Assembly (NCBI GenBank): GCA_030068075.1
Contig: CM057839.1
Location: 55,518,960 to 55,582,959 of the forward strand
Source: Paguma larvata
Lineage: Eukaryota; Chordata; Mammalia; Carnivora; Viverridae
Direction: 5' to 3'
Length of the DNA stretch: 64,000 nucleotides
The notes under the pieces are model-generated. The model was not told where the DNA came from and did not search any database. It saw only the letters and a list, made by a program, of their open reading frames with translations. This document shows positions 1-13,215 of the stretch, one piece after another. Position 1 is the stretch's first letter; each line of letters begins with the position of its first letter. Both the position numbers and the translations under genes were made by a program.

Positions 1-2384
1 GGTGTTGCTGTAGGTGTGCACACTCGTGGAGAGGGCAGGCAGTGGGGAAGGGGTGCTCTCTGGCCTGGGAGGACCATGTTTGCTTGTATGGAGGGTTCCC
101 CTGCTCCCACTGTTTTTAATGGCATTGCTTTTGCATTCGGAGTGGTCTTCACCTTGAGAATCCTTCAAGGGAACCAACTTGATGAGTTTTTATGACCTTG
201 AGGCTCCTGTATTAACTCCAAATCTTTCTGTGAGCAAGCAATGATTTTCACCTTTAGCTGTCTATTAAAATGGAACACAGCGCTGTAGACAAATAGGATA
301 AAATGGGGCCCAGCGTGGGCGCGAGGGCCCTGGCTTTTCCTTTGTTTCTTTCCTCTGCCTCGTGCAAGCTGTGAGTGTGATGAACGGTTATTCTCCTAGA
401 AATATTTTTACAGGAACTTTGTCAAGTTCAAGTCCTTAGTGTCAAAACTGCGGGCTATTCGGGGAGAACAAATCTTAGTCCTATAACCTGGAACGCTACG
501 CTATCCCAACACAAACATGTTGTATTTCAAAGACTAGTTAAGTCTTTTATGTCCTAGAATTTTAAGATTTGTTTTCCTCCATTAAGCTCTCAAAAGTTTT
601 TATTTTTAATCTATCTTTACATCCAGTATTGCCACATTGTTCTTTTTTGTTCATTTTGTTCCCTTGCGTGGTATATTACTTCTGAGTTGGGTAAAGTTTG
701 GTCTGGTCGTTATATTTCTTTCGTAGAGACTTGATTTTCCTATGCCAAAGTTTTTTTTTGTTTTTTGTTTTTTTGTCTTGTGTGTTACTGTTGCCCTGGG
801 GATATAAGGTACCACAACCAATTCAATATACCAGGAGAAGGGGTTGCAGCTTAAGCCCTGGTCTGTCTCCCTCCTGGTGATTCTGGCTGCAGTGGAAGGA
901 GAAAGTTAGGCCATGGAACCTCTAGAATTAAAATGTGGACTCCAAGCTTCCTCCACCCCACCCCCTCAACCTACATTCCGCCCAGATCCCTCTCCGGATG
1001 CCTATTTGGGCTGCTATTCTGGATCCCCAATCCCGATCTCTTGGGCTGGGAGGAGCAGGAGGAGAGAAAGCTAAGACCAGTCAGGTGCTGCTCCTTTCGC
1101 TCTCCACCTGCCTTACTTGTGGTTCTTGCCCTTGGAGCAAATTGGGACCACCTGAGAGCTTTAAAAAGTGATACTTAGAATGAACCCTGAGTCTTCTATG
1201 AGCTGCAGGTGAGGCCTCGGGCATAAGGAGGTCTTAAAACTCCATGGGGGATTCTGATATTCTGTGAAGACTAAGCTCTACCTACACGGCTCTAGGCCTA
1301 TCCTTAAGTTACTCAACCCCAATGGAGGAGGAGCTGGGCCACCCCTGTTGTTTCTCTTCTTGGCTTGGTCCCCAGGGCCTTCCAAAGGCCTGTGGGGGTT
1401 CCAACAGGGAGCCAGCCACCCTGTCTGTGCCTCTCTGGCTTTTCCATCTGGGTTGTGTGTCATCCATGGATGGATCAGATCACCTTCCTCAAGTTTTTCT
1501 AAGCTTTCAAACTTGGATGTTCTCAGATTCACCAACTTCCCTCTTCAGTTTAGAAGAGGTAGTCGGCAGTCCTGGTCAACTCACCTACATTCCAGCATCT
1601 GGAGAACTAAAGGGAAACTAGCCTGAAGGGTCCTGGTTGTCAGTGTTCTGTGTATTTTGCTTCAGAACATTATCCAATTGAGGGGGGCATTGGGAAAGAC
1701 TCAGGACACAGTGCCAAGTCTGGGATTAGATACTTAACAAAACAAACTTATCCCTAAGTTCTTGTGAGGATTAAATGGGATAAAATAGAAAAGTATGCAC
1801 CAGCAATGGGCTCTCAGGAGGTAATCCTAGATATTAGCTGGAGTTTAACTCTTGTGTTGTGAATAGGATAGGAACATTAACTGATGGGCGACCAGGGGCT
1901 CAGCTATCTGAGAAGAGAGCCATCTGTTAGGTGGTGGTAAAATAGCACAGGCTCAGAGGTTCCTCAGTGGCCATGAGCCACACCTTAATGCTTCCTTCGG
2001 TTAGGATTGCTTATTAGAATGGGTTAGAATTTAGTTGATTGGATTCCTCTGCTAATCTACAAGTGGGGCATATAATAAAGCTAAAGTAATGTAACTTCAG
2101 GCTTGGACTGGCTGGAGGTAGAAGCTGCTAGAACTTTGTGCCTGGACTTAACGGTTTTGTTTAGTTTTTGAGTCTGTATTAGAATATACGGAACAAAATC
2201 TCCCCTTTCCAGGTCTGCCCTATATGATTTTTAGCCCCTTCCAGGCTGGAATCTGCCCTGAGATTATTAGTCTATGTGAGTAACATAACTTGGCAGATCA
2301 TTAGGTGGGGAGATCTGATAACATTTCAGGATGAAACTCATCCACGCTAGTAGACCATAGATGGCCTCCTACTGCCGTTTTATG
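1..2384. other. Intronic, no gene; faint MIR-like trace
   Basis: Several open frames near 930-1626 carry no known domain and show no codon bias. A phrase at 1768-1810 ('cttgtgaggattaaatgggataaaatagaaaagtatg') resembles a MIR 3' end. A T-rich run lies at 749-775. Nothing else recognised. Confidence 0.5.
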
Positions 2385-2828
2385 GGTCGTATAACATTCC
2401 CCACCACCTCCAAAATGTTGAGATCCTAATCCCCAAGACCTGTGAATGTGACCTCATTTGGAACTAGGATCTCTGTAGATGAAGAAGTGAAAATAAGGTC
2501 ATGAGGGTGAACCCTAATTCAATATGACTGGTGACCTTACAAAAAGGTGAAATGAGGGCAGAGACCAGCACACAAGGATAACACTATCAAGATTAATTTA
2601 GAAATTAGATGATGTGTCCACCGGCTGAAGGAATGTAGAAGATTGTCAGCAAACCAGTAGATGGGAGAGAGGAATATGATGGATTTTCCCAGCTCTCAAA
2701 AGGAACTGATCCTGCCAACATCTTTACTTTGGACTTGTAGCCTCCAGGATCAAGACCATAAATTTCTGTTGGTTGAGTTGCCTAGTTTGTGGTATTTTGT
2801 TATGGCAACCCTAGGAATCTAACACCCC
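2385..2828 (+). mobile_element. MLT1-type LTR (ERVL-MaLR), old
   Basis: The stretch follows the MLT1 LTR pattern from memory: 'gagatcctaatccccaagacctgtgaatgtgacc', 'ctaattcaatatgactggtgacctta', 'gatcctgccaacatc', 'gacttgtagcctccag', 'aaatttctgttg' and the terminal 'tggtattttgttatggca'. It is heavily mutated and no internal retroviral genes flank it. Confidence 0.75.
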
Positions 2829-4115
2829 ATTTCCCTCTGCCTGTCAGGAGAAGGGATGCGACGGATTGGCTGAATGCAAAGACCCTCATTGAATTATTAG
2901 GTTGAAAGTGAAAAGGTTGGTATTTGTTTTGACCTTTGGAAAGGGTAGTATCCCATGATCCACCTTAAGACTTTTCTAGTGAGGAGAGACTTTTGTGAGA
3001 ACTATAAATCTCAGGGAGGGTGGGGGCTCTGTCTGGATTTTTCACTTCCGGTGGGGTGCAAGAAGTGCCCTGAACTGGGAGACATCCTGGCCACGTATTA
3101 GGATTCTCCTATCCCATCTAGTCATGGAAGTTCCAGTGGGATAAGGGAGGAGGAACAGGATTCCAAAGCTTTCCCTCCCTGGAAAGGCCTGAGCTGGGTA
3201 GGTAGATGGGGACCTTTTGGTGTTCTGAAGGGCCTATGATAAACTATCCAAATTCTATGTAACCTCAAACACTTAACTTGAATATCTAAAATCTAACCCG
3301 GTCAATCAGCCAGATTAGTGCAGATAATTAGAGATTAATAGATCACATTAAATCCTGTTTAAGCTATGATGTGGGTGAAGTCTTTAAACTAACAGTTAAT
3401 AAAAATCTTCAAGAGCCCTGGGCACCAAGGCAAATGGTCTTGCCTCCTCTAGCCACCGTCATACTATCGGCCCCTGCCCCCCTTCCTCGCTGGTACACTG
3501 CTTGGCCTCTGAGATGAAAGACTCCTTGGAGTACAGAAGGCGTGGAATAAAGCTATCTTTGGTGCTGCTTCATCTGATTATACATTTCTCTGCGAAAATG
3601 GACTTTTTTGACCATGGGTTAGAAACAGGATTCAGGTCATTCTCTCCCTGCCAATGCTTTCTTTTTTTGTAAAGAGTCCCCAATTTGAATAGTTTCTCTT
3701 TAAAAACTTCTCATTAAACAAAAAGCCAGCAATACCCTCTGGCTTTGTAATCAAATACACAACCTGGACCTGAAATGAAAGCACACACATAGGTACAACT
3801 TGCTAAGTTGACAGTGAAGCCTCCTCAGTAAGCAGAAATAACTTCTATTTCTCCTAAGACAAGTCGGAAGTAAAAATGGAAGGTGTAACTTTATTCACTG
3901 TGATCCAAGCTTATGAAACTCTAGGTTAAAAAAAACGCAGAATTTTTAGTAGGGGTCATCTAAATGGATGTGAAACTTGGTTATCCCTCTCCTTTATGGG
4001 ATCGAAGTCTTAAGCGGATTGGAGTCTTAGACCCTAAAGTTTGTAACAGCCTCCTTACTTGGCAGGCTTCGACTCTTAGTAACAAAATACAGGGATGAAT
4101 GGACCCTAAGAAAAG
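2829..4115. other. Intronic, nothing recognised
   Basis: Non-repetitive by eye. The part around 3540-3580 ('ggaataaagctatctttggtgctgc') has a polyadenylation-like word that may be from an eroded LTR, but I cannot support this. Confidence 0.4.
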
Positions 4116-4130
4116 TATGGTGATCATTAC

Positions 4131-4330
4131 TTTTTTTTTTTTATGTTGATTTTTTTGAGAGAGCTATAGCATGAGTGGGGGAGGGGCAAGGAGGGAGACA
4201 CAGAATTGGACGCAGGCTCCAGACTCTGAGCTGTCAGCACAGAGCCTGACACGGCCTGGAACTCCTGAACCATGAGATCATGACCTGAGCCAAAGTAGGA
4301 TGCTTAAGAGACTAAGCAACCCTGGTGTAC
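4131..4330 (-). mobile_element. CAN SINE (felid tRNA-Lys type)
   Basis: Reads in reverse: poly-T, 'gcatgagtgggggaggggc', 'caggctccagactctgagctgtcagcacag', then a degraded tRNA head. A rough target-site duplication brackets it (4116-4129 and 4331-4344, 10 of 14 matching). Divergent, so old. Confidence 0.88.
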
Positions 4331-4439
4331 CGTGGTGATGGTTATATTTATAATATAAGTACTTTGATCCTGGGACCAGTTTATTAATAAAATCCTTGTA
4401 ACTTAGGTTAAAGGGATTTCATGATCTAATCATTTACCC

Positions 4440-5885
4440 TGCAAACACTTGGTGGATGTCAATTAAGTGTCAGGCATGATGCTGAACAGGATGGATGCCT
4501 GGCGAAAATAGCCAATCTCTGGTGCCATGAAGTTGATAGTTCAGTAGGAGGCGTTGAGAATTGTAACAGGTTCTAAGGCTGATGGCAGTTTGAAGGTGCT
4601 GTGAGGAACACCATGGAGCACATTGGACTTGAAATTGGGGACTGATTAAGAAAGCTTTTATAGACAGGGAGTCTAAGTTAAGACCTCAAGAAGGGTATAT
4701 TCAGACAAACTGGACAAATTTCCTAGAGGCAGAAAAGCACAGCACATGATACGAACTGAAAGTAATTCGCTAGAAGGATCCTCAAGAGAGATGAACCTGG
4801 AGAGGTAGGCAAGAGCCACACTTTGAAGGCCCTTGTGAGCCGTTTGAAGAAGTTTTAATTTTATCCTGAGAGCAACTGGTTGCCATTAAATGATCTTAGG
4901 CAGAGAATGAAAAAGATCAGAGGAGTTGCCTGGCAGTGTGAGAAAGGGATTAAAAAGAAATTTTATTAGTAAAGGGGCTGATACAGTAAACAAGGGGTGA
5001 GGTGACCAACAGTGGCAGTGGGGGATACAGGAGTTACTAAAAAAATAGAACTGGTAGAATTTAGTGGGTATGAGTGAGAAGAGGAAGACTGAAGTTTTGT
5101 TTGATTTTTAAAAATTTTTTTTTAATGTTTATTTTTGAGACAGAGACAGAGCATGAGTGGGGGAGGGGCAGAGAGAGAGGGAGACACAGAATCCAAAGCA
5201 GGCTCCAGGCTCTGAGCTGTCAGCACAGAGCCGGACGCGGGGCTCGAACCCACAGACCGCGAGATCATGACCTGAGCTGAAGTCGGACGCTCAACCGACT
5301 GAGCCACCCAGGCGCCCCTGAAGTTGTGTTTTTAAGGTTAATAGAGTGGTGCCCATCCCACCATGGAATTTGAACTCCAGGAGAAGGATGAGTTTTCTAG
5401 AAAAGGAAAGGAGTTAGCTTGAGACATAATAATTTGAAGACCGGGCATTTCTATGTACAGTGCTCTGGTAAACAGGTTTGTGAGATAGGGAAGGTGCTAG
5501 AGATTAGTCTTGGATGAGTTGGGGGAGGACCCCATAAAGCAGTACAGAGCAGCGTTTTGAAAGATGAATAGTAGTAGTCAGGCAGTAAAGAAGGAGCAGA
5601 AAAGGAGCAGGTTGGCAGAAGACCCCAGAATGCCATGAGGAACTGTATGTGGCAGGGAGGGGTGAAGATGGAGTAGGAAGGCAAAGAATAATTAGGCCTT
5701 GCATGTCCTGTTCTATGCCCAAGGTACTAGGAAGGAGCCAGTAAGGTTTTAGACCACGGAGAGACCTGATCATATTTGTGCCATAGAAATTTAAACAAGG
5801 GACTAGCAGGAGTACTGGAAATGGGAGTCAGTCACACTACTTACGAGAACACAGTACTACTTCTGTCCAAAGATTAAGTTACAAA
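4440..5885 (+). repeat. Ancient interspersed repeat, interrupted by a SINE
   Basis: Phrases such as 'gagaggtaggcaagagccacactttgaaggcccttgtgagcc', 'gcaactggttgccattaaatgatcttaggcag' and 'gagacctgatcatat' match a widespread old mammalian repeat from memory. I cannot name the family. A SINE (5101-5318) splits it. The same family recurs at 42050-43550 and probably 12700-12900. Confidence 0.45.
5101..5318 (-). mobile_element. CAN SINE, well preserved
   Basis: A nearly complete reverse copy ending in a clean 'gactgagccacccaggcgcccc' tRNA head. The target-site duplication is tgaagttttgt (5090-5100) and tgaagttgtgt (5319-5329), 10 of 11 matching. The good match to consensus suggests recent insertion. 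Confidence 0.95.
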
Positions 5886-8449
5886 TGGAGGCGGAGGAGA
5901 TGGAGAACGTGTGAATACAGGGAATATTCAGACAGCGGAAATGACAGATGGAGCCATGAACTCTGGGACGCAAGAATGGTGCTCCAGGTTCTGACTTGGC
6001 TTATGGTGGGCTACTTGGTAAGGACACCAAATGGATGATGACAAGAGGGAGCTTTAGGAAAAGCTATATAGGTGGGCCACAAACTTGGGTTTTTAAACTC
6101 CTGAGTAATAAAAGGACTAGAAGAGGCGTTCACTACAAGAAACAATTTTTACTTGGATCTGCAGTAAAGACTTTGCAGTAATGTCACGTTACTTGTTTAT
6201 ATCCGTATGGAGGCTTAGGAACCGTTTCACGCTGTGAAATTACTTTGTTTTCTAAAGAGGCCTCCATATTCAAGATGTAGGAAGAAAAGTACTAGGACTT
6301 AGAATTGGTAGGGCATATTTCTTTCCCAAATATATAGATATCTACAAGAAAATCTTTTAAATAACTTGTCTAAGGCCTCAAGATGTTATGTGAGTGATCT
6401 ATTTCTATTTTAAAAGTTTCAGCTGAAATGTTGTGAAAAGCTTTCCCTGAACACCGTCTCTAAATAGTATCCTACTAGTAATAGTGGGAACTATGGACTC
6501 CGCATTCAGAACACTTCCATCAGCTTCGAATCCTATTTTTTGTTAGTGTGTTTGTCATTCTTAGGAAAACGTCCTTGCTGTCTGTGTTAAACAGGTTAGT
6601 GAAATATTTTGACTGTCTCCCATGACTACACTCCTAATTCGAGATCAGAATCTGCTTTACGTTGGTTTATGATATAGGGAAACCTTTTAGAATTTGGGAT
6701 TGTCAATGGTAACATGAGTAAACTGAAGAGAAAACCATAGTGTCAGATATGGTAGGCGGCTGGGTCTGTGTTTATTAGGGTCGGAGATGGAGGGGTCGGT
6801 GGTAAGGGAGGATTGCAGAGCAATCACCCTTCCTTGAGGATGAAGGACCAAGTTGCCTTGCTTTCAAAGAGAGCTGTATTGAACTGAAGTTTTAAGTTTA
6901 TTTTTTTTAAGGTTGGTTAATTTTCGAGACAGGGTGAGTGGGGCAGGGGCAGAGAGAGAGAGCGTGCCACATAATTTGAGGCAGGCTCCAGGCTCAGAGC
7001 CGTCAGCACAGAGCCCGATGTGGGGCTTGAAATTACAGAGCGCAAGATCATGACCGGAGCTGAAGTTGGGCGCTTAACCGACTGAGCCACCCAGGCACCC
7101 CAGTCAAGCTTAAGCTTCTATGACTAAGTGAGAGATCCTGAATGAACCTTCCTTCAGAAGCTGGCTTAATTGGATTCCCATGGGGCAGAATGAGTTCTTA
7201 ATCAGAATGTTTTATTTGTTTAAAATTAATATTGAAGTTACCCCTATTTATCAACAAAGCGGTCGTTAACAGCCATCAGTGGCTGGTTGACAGATTCCAT
7301 TACTGAAATAATGAAGTATGATGAGTTACTATTAACATTTGCTAATAGTTTGGTTTTCGCAGAGCAGAACAGGAGCCTGGAGTGAAATAGGCCTGCTTAC
7401 TCAGGTAGGTTAACCCACAGGGAGGAAGTGAGGAAGGAAGTAATGAAAAGCACCGGGAGTTTGAGGAAAAATGAATGGCTTGTGGGAAGAATTCCTACAA
7501 ATGAATGCAAATTCAGATCTATATCTTTTAATTACCATATTGGAAAGGTTGATTTTAAAATTAGACTAGCCAGATGTTTTTGTTGTAGGCAGGAATGGGG
7601 AGCTGACTGGGGGAAATAGCAGTTTATCTTTTCAAAAGGTCCTAGTTAGTTCACAACAGCTGGTAGGAAACTGAACTGAAACTAGGTTTGGAGGGAAATG
7701 GAGGAGAAAGGCTCAGAAGTGAGAAGGAGAATAAATCAAATCCTACAGAGTGTTAGCATTTCTGAAATTTGAAGCTTGGGGTGCCGTACAACAGGATGCG
7801 GTTTTCTTCTAAGCAGCTTCCTTCTCTCTGACATACATACTTAGAGATGGTAAAAATTTTCCTTCCTTATCCCCCAGGCCATTATTACACTTGTATTACC
7901 TCTAGGCACATGAGGTGGTGACACGGGTTCCCTCCATCCCCAACCCCCAGTCAGCTGTGGGCAAAGAAGTAAACCCGCTTCTAGCATCTAGTTCAGGAGA
8001 CCCTGGAAAGGCCTGTTCTCCCATTAGCCTTCCCACCTTCCTACAATTTTCTGGATGCATTTGTTGTGTCTATCCAGCATCTTGATTTCCCCTCCCCTTC
8101 CTAGCACTGTCTGCCTAAAGAAATGTTTCTGGAAGAGGTAGGAACTTGGAACCTACTAGCTCAACTAAAACCTTAATCCAAATAGAAGTCCTGTGGGGAC
8201 TGAAGCAAGTAGAATGGATTATCTGGAAATCAGATAAAAGAGGGGGAAAATTCTATTCTCCGAAGGGAGAAGAGCTGGTTTTTTTCTTTGTGGTAAAGAG
8301 CATTTATACAATTAATCTTTTTCATTGGCATCGTAACACATCAGCTTTTTAAATAATTATGGCATTCTGTGTACACAGTATCTCGGTGTGGAGCAAACAA
8401 TTTAAATGGTCATCATATACTAAAGGACATGTGTGGAAAAACTCGGTTA
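5886..8449. other. Intronic, only one SINE recognised
   Basis: Apart from the SINE at 6902-7100 no repeat or exon is visible. Confidence 0.5.
6902..7100 (-). mobile_element. CAN SINE
   Basis: Reverse copy with 'ggcaggctccaggctcagagccgtcagcacag' and head 'gactgagccacccaggcacccc'. Moderately diverged. Confidence 0.93.
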
Positions 8450-8700
8450 ACATATTCAAAGACTGAAAGCCTTGCCCTTAAGATAAGGAGCAGGACAGGA
8501 TATCTGCTTTTACTGCTGCTATTTGATACTGGTACAGAAAGTTCTAGCCAGAGCCATTAGGCAAGAGAAAGAAATAAGACATCCAAATTGAAAAGAGTTA
8601 AAAACATGTCTACTCATGGATGGCAGGATTCTATATTTAGAAAATTGTGAAGAATCCACAAGAAACCTGCTAGAGTGATACAGCAACCCCAGAAAACTAA
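8450..8700 (+). mobile_element. L1 ORF2 fragment (reverse transcriptase region)
   Basis: 'tgaaagccttgcccttaagataaggagcagg', 'gttctagccagagccattaggcaagagaaagaaata' and 'catccaaattgaaaag' follow the L1 ORF2 region around the reverse transcriptase active site. The catalytic part itself is deleted or eroded. Short, old and non-functional. Confidence 0.6.
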
Positions 8701-8939
8701 TCCAGTCACTTTCTGAAGTTTGGGGTGGAGGTGAACTTTGGGTGTGGAGAAGCATTATTCAACCCACTACACGGGGCTTTCAGATTCCTTTACCAACAAG
8801 TAGTCTCATATTTGTGTGTGTGCACATGCGTATGCACACAGAACTGATTTTTACCTGTCCTCCTCTGGAGAGGAGGCTCTTTGTCTGGCTCAATTTCTAT
8901 TGCCAGCTTCCCTAAACACTAACTGCCCCATGAAAGTCA

Positions 8940-9162
8940 ATTTTTTTAAGTTTATTTTGAGAGAGGGCAGTCATGGGGAGGGGCAGAGAAAGGAGAGAGA
9001 ATCCAAAGCAGCCTCTGCACTGTCAGCGCGGAGCCTGATGTGGGGCTCGAACCCATGAACTGTGAGGTCATGACCTGAGTCAAAACCAAGAGTTGAACTG
9101 TGAGGTCATGACCTGAGTCAAAACCAAGAGTCGGACCCGGAACTAAGCCACACAGGCACTCC
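8940..9162 (-). mobile_element. CAN SINE with an internal 38-bp tandem duplication
   Basis: A reverse copy starting in a T-rich tail. The segment 9057-9094 is repeated at 9095-9132 with 37 of 38 bases equal, doubling the part around the A/B box spacer. The head 'aactaagccacacaggcactcc' is eroded. Confidence 0.92.
9057..9132. repeat. 38-bp tandem duplication inside a SINE
   Basis: Two adjacent copies, each starting 'gaactgtgaggtcatgacc' and ending 'aaccaagagt', differ only at the last base (t versus c). Confidence 0.95.
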
Positions 9163-9539
9163 GAATGCAGTTTTCATACCTTTTCACATTTATTAACCTA
9201 AGATAATACCGAATTTATTATGGAAACCATGTCCTTTATGGCAAAAGATTCTGTCTTGCTGTTGCCTGTCCTTAGTTTCTGGATCAGGGGTCTAAGATCC
9301 TATTAGTTTATTATGTAAGAAATGAGCTGTGGGTTTAAATGACCTCTATCCAAGCATGCAACATAGAGTACCAGATGAGGATGAGTAAGTTCCATGTCAG
9401 ATTTGACTATATTCTAATAACTTAAGCTCAACAGTTACTACATAGCATGAAGGCAATATATGTAGAGTTGTGAACCAAGCAGCTCAAAGCTCAAGCATAT
9501 CACACATCGGAAGAAATAGATTCATAGCAAGTAGCTCTT

Positions 9540-9573
9540 GGTGGGCGGCAGCGGTGGCGGCGGCAGTGGTAGG
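9540..9573. repeat. GGC/GGT-rich trinucleotide-like tract
   Basis: A short run of imperfect ggc, agc, ggt and agt triplets within AT-rich intron. No gene context. Confidence 0.6.
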
Positions 9574-11729
9574 GACTTGGTATATTAAATCATTATAAGC
9601 CTACTGCGGTAGATAACACAGTTTAGAGGTAAGCACTGTAAGATCAGTTCAGTCCAAGTAAATGTGCTGGGGAAGATAAACTGTTTTACTTTACAGTCTA
9701 ACCTAAAATAAGGAATATTAGCTGGAAAAGAAGTATTGTAGAATTCACTCTGGGATAGAGCAAATGTGGCTTTCAGGGAAATAGAGGCACCTAGTGAGAA
9801 ACCCAAGAAATGAGAGAAATGAGAATTTGGTTGACCATGGGTGGAAGTAAAAACTCATCCTAAGGGCAAGGAGCATGAAATACGTGGACCATAGCCAACT
9901 GTTCTCTAGGCGAATGATGCTAGGACTCCTGACTGAATTTTATCAAGTACTAGAATCAACTAGGATGAACTAATATGGGGTAGTTTTTCAATTTTCCTAA
10001 AAGAACGACAAAGCTGGTGAGAGCGCACAATTGTTACATAAAAACATTTTCAAGAACACCACAAATAAAGCAAAGATCTATAGTAAGGCCTGTAATGCAG
10101 TCCATCCAAGAAAAATTAGATTGTTTGGTTCCTACAATAAAACTTCATTGGACTATCACTACTTCACACACATATTTCTTACATATGCAGTCTACGAAAT
10201 GGCATTTCTATAAGTAACCTGAAGTAAGATATTGGTGGAAATATTAAAGGTGTCTCGACTGTTTTTACGCACATGGTCATTTCTGTGTAAATTCACTAAC
10301 TATACGACTCTTCAGTTCAGTGGGAGAAGATACCAAGGATCTATGTTCACTGACCTTTATCTTGGGTGTCACCCTAGTTTACTATGTACGCATCAGGGTA
10401 AAAATTAATATGCACTTCACACTCTTTAATTCAGATTTACCTTCCCAAAAATTAGATAAAGTTTCAATATAAGTGATGATACAAATTTGGAATAGTCTCT
10501 TGCTTAAGACTTGCAGGACAGATGCAATGAACAGAAAAAGGCTTGATTCCCCTTAATAAAAGGAGAGACCCTCCCCTTCCTTAGGGCATTTGCTTGGATC
10601 AAGTTGTATATCCTTAATTGCCTTCTTGAATTCGAAGTTTTCTAACAAGCTTATTGCGAGTGTCAGAACTAGGGATATCTTTCTCCAGGAACACAAAGCC
10701 ATCTTTTTGAAATGGAATTCTTAAAGAGGTCTTATAACGGAGACACTACACCTACCAGATTCTCTGTGACCGTGGGACTTTTAACTTTGGCCGATACCTC
10801 CCACTTAGTCGGAAAACTGCTTCCTGTCCTAAAGATGAAAAATTCATTATTCGTGTACAGCAAATTAGCTAACACAGATGGTCCAGTCATGCCAATTACA
10901 AGGTAAGTCTAGGATGAACTTTGACAAGTGTTGCTGGCAAATTTTCTATACTCCAGGACTTGTTACTTCAGACCACCTAGGTAACCGGCTGTCCCTGCCT
11001 GGCTAAAGAAAGGAAAGCTCACCCTTGTCTTGGCAGTCTTAGGTTGCTTGTGACACAGAGTGTGTACTGACCAATGCTTCATTAATCACTCTCTGCTATT
11101 TTGTGGAGAGGTTTTCTTGTTGGGAGAATCGGAGTTTAATTTCTCAAGAAGATGTAAAATTGATGTTCTATTTCCTGCCATTAAAATATTCTGCCAAGCC
11201 TCCAGCAGATGTGAATACTTAGACAAATGACAACAAGAGACTTTTAACTGGCTTATGGGTTAACCATCATTACCAAACTTGAGTTCTCCTACCTCCATAT
11301 CTGGCCTATTTCTACTAGAATAGATTTTGCTACCCCTCTCCTTATTCTGGCATTACAGCTAATCATGTAATTTGGACACAGAGAAATCTGACCGATCAAA
11401 GAATGAGAGAATAGCAAACCAGATTGTTCTGAGCCTCATGTGGCCAGGAACTGTCAGCTGGTTGACAAAAACTAGTGCATGTGGGGAGAGAAGAGGCTTG
11501 GATTTTTGAGGACTCAATTTCAACAAGAAAAACCTGATGGAAAATAAAACTCTTGGTGGCCTTATAAGACTGTTTGAGACCAAGGAATGCCCCCAAAAGC
11601 ATGAGAAAAGTGTTGAAGGGCCACTAGGACTGAGTTCTCAAACCAGGGCTCCCCACAGACTGCCGTACAAAACCATTATGGCTGTACCAGCTTGAGAAGC
11701 AGAGTATACCTGTTGAGATGGGCTGTGCC

Positions 11730-11890
11730 TGGAGTGGTGCTGTTCGATAGAACTTTCTGTGATGGTAGTGTCCTATATCTGTGCTGTTCTACACAGTTGT
11801 CACTGGACATAGGTGTCTACTGAAAATTGAAAAATGTAGCAATGTGAAAATTACCTCTTCTATCTTAAAATTTGAATAGCAGTACATAGG
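11730..11890 (+). mobile_element. Old non-autonomous DNA transposon-like repeat
   Basis: 'gtgctgttcgatagaactttctgtgatgg' and 'tatatctgtgctgttctacac' match a common mammalian repeat starting 'cagtgctgtccaatagaa' from memory. The family name is uncertain. Confidence 0.4.
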
Positions 11891-12699
11891 TATAGTGGCT
11901 CCTTCACGGATAGCTTTACGGAACTGCTAAATTTAATGGAAATCTTGGGGTCACTTAGGGTTTATGTAGATATATATATATATACTTTTGCTCTGAGGGG
12001 GAACTAAGTTTTAGATATAGGATACTGATAAGTATTTATCACTGACAGCAGGATGTGTGACACTGGAGTGGAAGTCCTAAAAGTTGTTAGCAGTGATGGG
12101 AACATTTGGATGCTCAGACCAAGGTAAATTCTTTGGGGCTTTCCAGCCATCTCAGGAGCCCTGTTTGCTGTCATTCTCACTTGATTATTTTCAAGTTTTG
12201 CTATCTTGTCTACATCCTGGGAATCCTAAGAGGATTCACTTGGGAGAGATTTAGAAATTGCTTTGTAGATTAAAATTCAGTATCAAGTGTCTACTACTCA
12301 AGTTCTGACTTGGAGAGATTAGACTTCTGAAAAAACTTTGTAGAGTTCAGAGAAGTGCATCTGTTACTAACCCAGGAGGCTGACTCACACATACAGTTGG
12401 ATCGGGTACTTTGTTTACCTGGAAGGCTGACCTATCTTGAGACTTCCACTACCCTCCTGCTCCCCCCTGCTCCCTGCCTTTTCCCGGGGTCATTCAGCTC
12501 TTAGGTGGAGCTAGCACAGACCATGCCTAGAGGCTTGAGGACAGGGAGTGGCTAGGGAGAGGAGGAGAGAGTAGCTGAGCCAGAAGATCTGCATCTGCAG
12601 CCCAAACCTACCTTGTTAGGAAATCCTGCTGAGGTACTCTCATTGTGCCTCTGTTCTCTTTAACAAACTGAGCATCACCTGGGGCTGGAGATTCATCAT

Positions 12700-12905
12700 G
12701 TACTAGACTACAAGCTTCTACCCTCCTGGAACATCCATTCCAGTGGGGGAAGCTGGAAGATAAAACATAAAAACACATAAATAGAAGGTACTAAGCTGGG
12801 TAGAGTGGACGAAGGGGTAGACAGGACAGAATGTGAGAAGTTCTCCAGGTGGCGTCAGGTAGGCTTCACCAGGAAATGAAGATTTGAGCAAAGGCTTGAA
12901 GGTAC
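12700..12905 (+). repeat. Fragment of the ancient repeat also seen at 4440 and 42050
   Basis: 'aacatccattccagtgggggaagctggaagataaaacataa' and 'gcttcaccaggaaatgaagatttgagcaaaggcttgaagg' resemble the opening part of the same old family. Weak. Confidence 0.35.
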
Positions 12906-13094
12906 ACGTCCTATTGGCTCATTTTTCTATCTGGGGAGGAGTTTTCAAAGTAACACAGTTCTGGATCCAGAAACAGGAAAAAAAAAACTAGTTTTTTTGT
13001 ATATAAGTGGGTTTTTATCCCTTCTATATTTTATATATGGTTTAACATATTAAACCACACTTTCCTGGACCTAATGACATTGAAAACAACTCCA

Positions 13095-13215
13095 AAAATG
13101 CTTACCATATGCTAGGCCCAGAGTAGACAAAGTATCTGGCATAGATTATATCTATTGTAGATCTACTCTGCAAGTTGGTACCAACTGACCTTCATCCTAG
13201 AAACTGAAGGCAACT
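13095..13215 (-). mobile_element. MIR-like SINE fossil
   Basis: 'gcttaccatatgctaggcccagagtagacaaagtatctgg' followed by 'catagattatatct' resembles the reverse complement of the MIR 3' half. Diverged. Confidence 0.4.
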
